Assembly (NCBI GenBank): GCA_050633825.1 | Contig: JBOEHG010000054.1 | Location: forward strand, 1-36,106 | Direction: 5' to 3' | DNA length: 36,106 nt | DNA from: CANLBN01 sp050633825 | GTDB taxonomy: Bacteria; Pseudomonadota; Gammaproteobacteria; Pseudomonadales; Cellvibrionaceae | In this document: positions 35,027 to 36,106 of the stretch, one piece after another | Position numbering within the stretch: the first letter of the stretch is position 1 | Layout: each line of letters starts with the position of its first letter | Made by a program: the position numbers and the translations under genes | The notes under the pieces: generated by a model | Database searches by the model: none | What the model was told of the DNA's origin: nothing | The model's input: only the letters and a program-made list of their open reading frames with translations

Positions 35027-35536
35027 ATGAAATGGATTAAATACATAAGAAATAATGGTTCAAAATTTGAACTTATTTGTATTTCCTTAATTGGATGCGG
35101 TTCTTTGTTTTTGTATGCGGCTTTATTTAGTGAATACCCCTCTAAGATTTCACTGCAAGAAACATCTGGAACACTCAAAGGAGTCGAGAAATACAATGCT
35201 GGTTCACATAGAAATTCAAGTTATGAATTGCGATTTCGGCTTAATGAGCATGATGTCTTTTTTATATACAAGCCTTTTCATAGTGTAGACCTAAGAAATA
35301 TAGAATATGCCTTTCAAGCAAGGAAAAATACAAACTTGAGAATTTTGTATGATAAAAAACTAAATATCCATGAAATCTACAGTAATGGAAAATATATTCG
35401 CTCATATGACGAAAGAAGAAAAATGCACATTAAGAGTAAATATTTTTTATTTTTTATGTCGATATTTATGTTTTTAGGTGGAACAATACTACTCTTACTT
35501 AAATATCGTAATAGTAAGAATTTAAGTTATTACTGA
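35027..35536 (+). CDS. Cassette 5: two-helix membrane protein of unknown function
   Basis: From the ATG at 35027 the product has 169 residues. It has a first membrane segment (about residues 14-33, LICISLIGCGSLFLYAALF), a central soluble domain of about 100 residues and a second membrane segment near the end (LFFMSIFMFLGGTILLLL). The central domain is probably outside the membrane on one side. The open frame extends back to GTG at 34925, but that stretch lies in attC4 and in the previous cassette, so it is excluded. No family recognised; no strong ribosome site. The stop is four bases before the R'' box of attC5. Confidence 0.68.
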   Translation: MKWIKYIRNNGSKFELICISLIGCGSLFLYAALFSEYPSKISLQETSGTLKGVEKYNAGSHRNSSYELRFRLNEHDVFFIYKPFHSVDLRNIEYAFQARKNTNLRILYDKKLNIHEIYSNGKYIRSYDERRKMHIKSKYFLFFMSIFMFLGGTILLLLKYRNSKNLSYY

Positions 35537-35539
35537 TAA

Positions 35540-35656
35540 ATATAACAATCATAGCCACAGGAAAATTTTTGCTGCGCTCCTATTTGTGCAATGCCTACGA
35601 CTATTTTTGCACAAATATCCGCTCCACAAAATTTTTCTGTGCTATTGGCGTTAGCT
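35540..35656 (+). repeat. attC5 recombination site
   Basis: ATATAAC (R'') and GTTAGCT (R') delimit 117 bases, the longest site here. CACAGGAAAATTTTTG near the start and CAAAATTTTTCTGTG near the end pair, and TTTGTGCAA with TTGCACAAA makes an inner stem. The crossover is after G35650. Confidence 0.87.
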
Positions 35657-35672
35657 TTCAAAGGTAAAAAAT

Positions 35673-36041
35673 ATGACTTACCAATCAATAAATTTTGAAA
35701 AAAAGTTAAGTTTGTTCAGCGAACAATGGGCACCTAAAGTGATAGCGGAAATGAATGACTATCAGTTTAAAATTGTCAAAATTGAAGGTGATTTTGTTTG
35801 GCACAGCCACGCTGACACAGACGAAACTTTTATAGTCCTAGAGGGTGACCTACGTATAGATTTTAGGGATGGTCATGTAAATTTATCGGTAGGTGAAATG
35901 TATGTCGTTCCTAAAGGTGTAGAGCACAAGCCATATGCCGAAAAAGAAGTGAAAATGCTTCTAATTGAACCTCGGGGTGTATTAAACACTGGAGACGAAA
36001 AAACTAGCGAAATTACCGCGACCAATGATGTTTGGATATAA
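35673..36041 (+). CDS. Cassette 6: small cupin-domain protein
   Basis: The 122-residue protein is a single-domain cupin (cupin 2 type). The first motif, WHSHADTDETFIVLEG, supplies two His and a Glu as metal ligands, and the second, VGEMYVVPKGVEHKPYA, supplies the last His. These bind a metal and may act as enzyme or sensor; substrate unknown. AAAGGT lies eight bases before the ATG. Small cupins are common integron-cassette products. The stop is just before the R'' box (AGCTAAC) of the next attC. Confidence 0.82.
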   Translation: MTYQSINFEKKLSLFSEQWAPKVIAEMNDYQFKIVKIEGDFVWHSHADTDETFIVLEGDLRIDFRDGHVNLSVGEMYVVPKGVEHKPYAEKEVKMLLIEPRGVLNTGDEKTSEITATNDVWI

Positions 36042-36042
36042 A

Positions 36043-36106
36043 GCTAACAAGGCCAATCACAATCGCCCGCAAAAAACGCGGGCCGGACTCTGAACTTCCC
36101 CCCATG
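36043..36106 (+). repeat. attC6, cut by the window end
   Basis: AGCTAAC starts the site and complements GTTAGCT at the head of cassette 6. The GCCCGC / GCGGGC stem just inside is visible, but the other half and the closing R' box lie beyond the window, so the array continues or ends outside it. Confidence 0.75.

Larger units (their letters stand above)
31406..36106. mobile_element. Chromosomal integron: broken integrase, attI, six or more cassettes
   Basis: An integron-type tyrosine recombinase remnant on the minus strand is followed, in the opposite direction, by an attI region and a head-to-tail array of small genes. Each is bounded by GTTRRRY-type crossover sites and short palindromic attC sites. 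Six cassettes are visible: about 32681-33291, 33292-33759, 33760-34281, 34282-34999, 35000-35650, and 35651 onward past the window edge. For each of the six, the first six bases of the cassette (TTAGGC, TTAGGC, TTAGCT, TTATAA, TTATAT, TTAGCT) match the R'' box of its own attC, as expected for inserted circles. Confidence 0.9.

Noticed and set aside
1..36106. CRISPR arrays, rRNA genes, insertion sequences
   Set aside because: No regular repeat-spacer pattern, no rRNA segment and no transposase was seen; I could not scan exhaustively for tRNAs but none was evident in the gaps.

Overview
The window looks like a chromosomal segment of a marine, fairly AT-rich gammaproteobacterium. The order rpe-gph-trpEGDC, a YgiQ-type radical SAM protein, panC-panD and an integron with its integrase facing away from the cassettes all fit that class. 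The closest order may be Cellvibrionales or a Pseudomonas-related lineage, but I cannot fix it from sequence alone.

Layout. (1) 1-6180, minus strand: a small secreted protein, then the housekeeping operon rpe-gph-trpL-trpE-trpG-trpD-trpC. Between gph and trpE sits a classical tryptophan attenuator: a 16-residue leader peptide with three Trp codons, an antiterminator and a terminator hairpin. (2) 6320-7468: an exported DUF3530-type protein. (3) 7494-23659: an accessory biosynthetic locus of two divergent operons. The minus-strand arm encodes a flavin-dependent monooxygenase (acyl-CoA dehydrogenase fold), an A-T-C NRPS-like protein, an AMP-forming ligase, a fold-III PLP decarboxylase, a thioesterase, a stand-alone carrier protein, a GT4 glycosyltransferase and a second thioesterase. 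The plus-strand arm encodes two paralogous FAD oxidoreductases, a membrane acyltransferase-like protein fused to a di-heme cytochrome c, and an SGNH-hydrolase lipoprotein. Two adjoining palindromes lie in the shared promoter region. (4) 23690-31417: core genes smr, acs, panD, panC, an exported fumarylacetoacetate-hydrolase-like protein, and ygiQ. (5) 31406-36106: an integron. Its integrase is broken by an in-frame amber codon and by an insertion of about 50 bp that separates the catalytic tyrosine. At least six gene cassettes with recognisable attC sites follow and run off the window.

How the genes may work together. In the biosynthetic locus, carboxylic acids are probably activated by the A domain and the ligase and held on two carrier domains. 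A PLP decarboxylase may produce an amine, possibly from a carrier-bound amino acid as in BtrK. The terminal C domain would join the pieces, flavoenzymes would oxidise them, a thioesterase would release the product, and the glycosyltransferase, acyltransferase and SGNH esterase would decorate it. Ligase, fold-III decarboxylase, hydrolases, carrier protein and glycosyltransferase also occur together in exosortase-A polysaccharide clusters, but no exosortase, PEP-CTERM protein or flippase is visible here. The product is unknown and this locus is the best candidate for an undescribed system. The integron is the second: a cassette array kept although its own integrase is apparently dead.
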